Part shown: piece after piece, positions 61,093 to 64,000 of the stretch | Layout: each line of letters starts with the position of its first letter | Numbering within the stretch: position 1 is the first letter of the stretch | Source: Sipunculus nudus | Lineage: Eukaryota; Annelida; Sipuncula; Golfingiida; Sipunculidae | Direction: 5' to 3' | Assembly: GCA_026874595.1 (NCBI GenBank) | Contig: CM049308.1 | Span: 50,536,624-50,600,623, forward strand | Length of the DNA stretch: 64,000 nucleotides | The notes under the pieces: model-generated | Seen by the model: the letters and a program-made list of their open reading frames with translations, nothing else | What the model was told of the DNA's origin: nothing | The model's database searches: none | Made by a program: the position numbers and the translations under genes

Positions 61093-64000
61093 GTGAGTCC
61101 AACCTTGATCTTTACATGTTGTAAAATAATCTGTTACTTATATGGTACACAATTTATCTGTTTCAAGGGTGGACCGAGGATACAAATAGGTTCAGGTGAA
61201 TTTGAGTGAGAGCAGCCCACAGTTAAATCCCTCAGCTGACTAACATTAATGTTTTGTTCATACCATTGGCCCAGGACATTAAAGTTTTATTTTACCATTT
61301 ACAAACTGGGAAATTTCCCAGGCAACAAATGGTTAAGACCACCCCTGCCCGTATGTTATAACTAAATGATATTACTGACTAGATGTCTTAGTCCTGCTGA
61401 TATACAGTTAGCCCTGATTGGCAAGGGACGTGAAAAGATGTTGAAAATTATCGAGAATGTAACCTGAACAGGGGTTGTAATACCTTTTCTGCCTGTCTCA
61501 GACATGCAGACACATGAACAGAAAGGCATTTTTCATTTTGTACCGATCCATTGGAAAAGTGAACTTTAGATGTGCCCCACATCACAGATAATGAAAAATA
61601 CACCAGAACTAAAAATTCCTGTGCATTATGGTAACTTAGGAACACCCAGCAACAGTGGTACCCCACACTATCATGGCTTTGCAGCGCTGATGAAATCTTA
61701 GAGTTCTGTGATTTGCAGAGCAGCAGAGCCATAACAGAGCTGAATATCAGTCTAAGCCCCAGCCCCATTCTTATTTTGTAAGAAAATACATTATTGGCTG
61801 ATTTGTTATATTACACCAGCCTATATCCAGTCACAGCATATATAACAGCTGGACTATAACAACACGGGTAAACTGTTCCACAGAAAGGTCAAAACAGAAG
61901 TGACTGATTGAAAGTTTGATATGATGATAGGACGTTTCTTTTGCGGAGAGGCAAATTTTCCTGCGGAAAGGCAAAGCTAAATCATTGCCTTTCCCCTGGA
62001 AAGGTTAACGTTTCAAAGTATTACAAACCCTACTGAATATTTGAATAGAATATCAGTTTTTATATGAATTTTAATGTTAAACCTTATCCTTAAGTATAAT
62101 TTAATCACCTGCATTTAAGATGAAGAGAATATAGAATTACAGAAAATGAATTATCATGTTGTAGTACATAAAACTGACACCAGATGTCCTACCAGGACAC
62201 TGTAGAGTGTGACCATTCAGTATTGTGATGATATTTGAACTCTGGTCAAGGAGGTCAAACTCAAGTGGCGGCCCTGTGTCACATAGAAATGTGGCTTTAT
62301 TAATTTTATCATGACATAGTCTCTCATAATAGTTAATCACAACACTTTAGGTGGAAGTGTTCTTTATCAGCTGTAGCTCCATATCTTGTACACAAGGAGT
62401 TATATCTGAAAGTATTTTATTATGTAGACAACCCCTGCTGTATCTCTCCCAGTAACCAATGATTATTTGGACAATGACCCGCTGTGCTATATACTGAGTG
62501 AGGATAAGACCTTACCCCTTGCTTTCTTAGACTGTAGATATCAACACTGAGTACTGTAGCTCTCCAGTTCTCTGGTTTTAACCTCTTTACGATGTGCTTG
62601 AGGTGTGGAATGACGTAGCCTATGTCTGGAGCTTCCTTCGACTATGATTTGAGGATCATAGAGTTCTATAGTGATCATTTTGACTACACGGTGAGCTGTT
62701 TGTGTGTCCAAGCATGTGGTGTATTACACCATTCTTGTATATAGGGTATTATATGTTCTTTTGCAGTTCAAAATGTATATGTGATAATGCATATGTATGA
62801 GTGTTACATGAGTGAATGCAGATATCTAATATCATAGCAGTCTCAAAAAGGATAAAATAACAAGAATTTCATTCATGCCGTTGTTATTAAAAATATCAAA
62901 ATGATAGGAAATGATAGTACATATGCTATTGAAGATGACGCTTTCTGGTGTTAATAATATGAATTCCTGCTGGATTTTTGACTTGCGTGATTTATTAAAT
63001 TATTTATACACACTTAGTTACCAGACTCACTTTCACTTGTATATATTACTATTAGAGTTAAGTAAGTTTTCATGTAATCTGAATGACTGATATAACCAAA
63101 TTTTTGTTGAAATATATGATGTAGTGGAATATATTTCACTGCGTTAGAAAATAAAGTTTTTTTTATCATTCATATAGATATGATTACAATATTTACAGAA
63201 GCCTGTCTGTGTTTCTTTCATGTTAACGTGATTCACTGTGAGATCCATATACATAAGAACTAAATAGCATTCCTGAAGGCATGTTTGATGAACAAAGGTA
63301 TACATACATGGAATAAGTAAATTTTCTGTCAGATAGTCGTGGTGTATTTGTTAAGTAATAAATATATATGACAATATTGTAATTTGATGTTTCCCCTGTC
63401 CCAGTGGCCAGGTGTACACAATGTAGTTGAGCTATGTTTACATGGGGCCCTACCTTAACATATCCATGTGACCGCATGCCTTGTACAGCTTAAGATCAGC
63501 CAAGGTCAGGAAGTGTTTGGTTTAGATTATTCCCTCACTGAAGTATCTGTTCACAGTTCTGTTACATAAATAACAGTGTGGCCTGGATCTGGTGTTGTAG
63601 GATTAAAAATTGGTACATGCTTATTGTTTTTGAAAGATATGTAGTGAGATACAGATTAGCGCAGGAGCAGGCCTGGTATATATATGTATGAGATTATAGT
63701 TATATAGTTATCCAGTTTTACCAGGTATTGGCCAAGTTCCTGTAAACTTTAGAGCCTAAATGGAAAATTCTACAAAAATTGGACTAGATTGAATATTTGG
63801 TTCTTATATAACATGCTGCAGATGGGTGTTCAGTGGATAGCTGTTCTCGCTTAAATCATATAATTCCTATTTATACTAAAATTTATACTAAAATATTTGA
63901 CTTGAAATGAAATTTTAAGATAATGATAAATGGAATTATATTGGTTTCAGACTGAAGGGAGACATGTTTACTACTGGTAATATTTTGACTTGAGTAATAC
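61093..64000 (+). other. Start of the next intron; no further exon recognised
   Basis: Begins with the donor gtgagtcc after the FHA exon. I searched for continuation of the family sequence and found no convincing exon. Open frames at 61448-61768 and 63223-63477 (minus) show no motif. The gene presumably resumes beyond the window. Confidence 0.6.

Overview
The window is animal genomic DNA, most likely from a marine mollusc and probably a bivalve. It is AT-rich, the coding exons are short and separated by long GT-AG introns, and the non-coding DNA is crowded with TIR elements, minisatellites and dispersed repeats of a type I associate with bivalve genomes (hairpin heads followed by GTCC-rich runs, and tails reading CCATGGGTCCCTTGTTT). 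The taxon is an inference from repeat style; nothing in the sequence names the species. There is no prokaryotic operon structure, CRISPR array, rRNA or convincing tRNA.

One gene can be supported: a plus-strand kinesin-3 heavy chain. I traced 18 consecutive internal exons from 22294 to 61092. All have AG/GT borders, and every exon junction keeps the frame (1644 bp, 548 codons). They encode most of the motor domain (P-loop, switch I, switch II, loop 12, neck region), a linker containing a conserved W..KW segment, and a forkhead-associated (FHA) domain ending [17 protein letters not shown]. By family knowledge it belongs to the KIF16 group, and several motifs favour the STARD9 (KIF16A) branch over KIF16B. 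Both ends are missing. The N-terminal motor exons (start codon and the VAVRVRP strand) were not found in the 22 kb upstream, and the tail exons must lie beyond the window or were not recognised in the last 2.9 kb.

Layout: 1-22293 is upstream non-coding DNA (intergenic or 5' introns). It holds a 35-nt G tract, a 2.5 kb minisatellite of about 40 copies of a 62-bp unit, a 361-bp MITE-like element and a perfect 69-bp-stem hairpin with a 4-nt loop. 22294-38905 holds the first half of the motor exons, split by an 11 kb intron with a LINE remnant and tandem repeats. 38906-48733 holds switch II through the neck, with an inverted TIR element and a 76-bp minisatellite that stops 27 bp before an exon. 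48734-61092 holds the linker and FHA exons, with TA-rich microsatellites, small TIR elements and a 1.1 kb TIR element with internal 277-bp repeats. 61093-64000 shows nothing recognisable.

The most unusual observations are the perfect hairpin at 15144-15285, the serine-rich insertion replacing the kinesin-3 lysine loop, the Arg-to-Thr change at the FHA phosphopeptide position, and two copies of one TIR element in opposite orientation within introns of the same gene.
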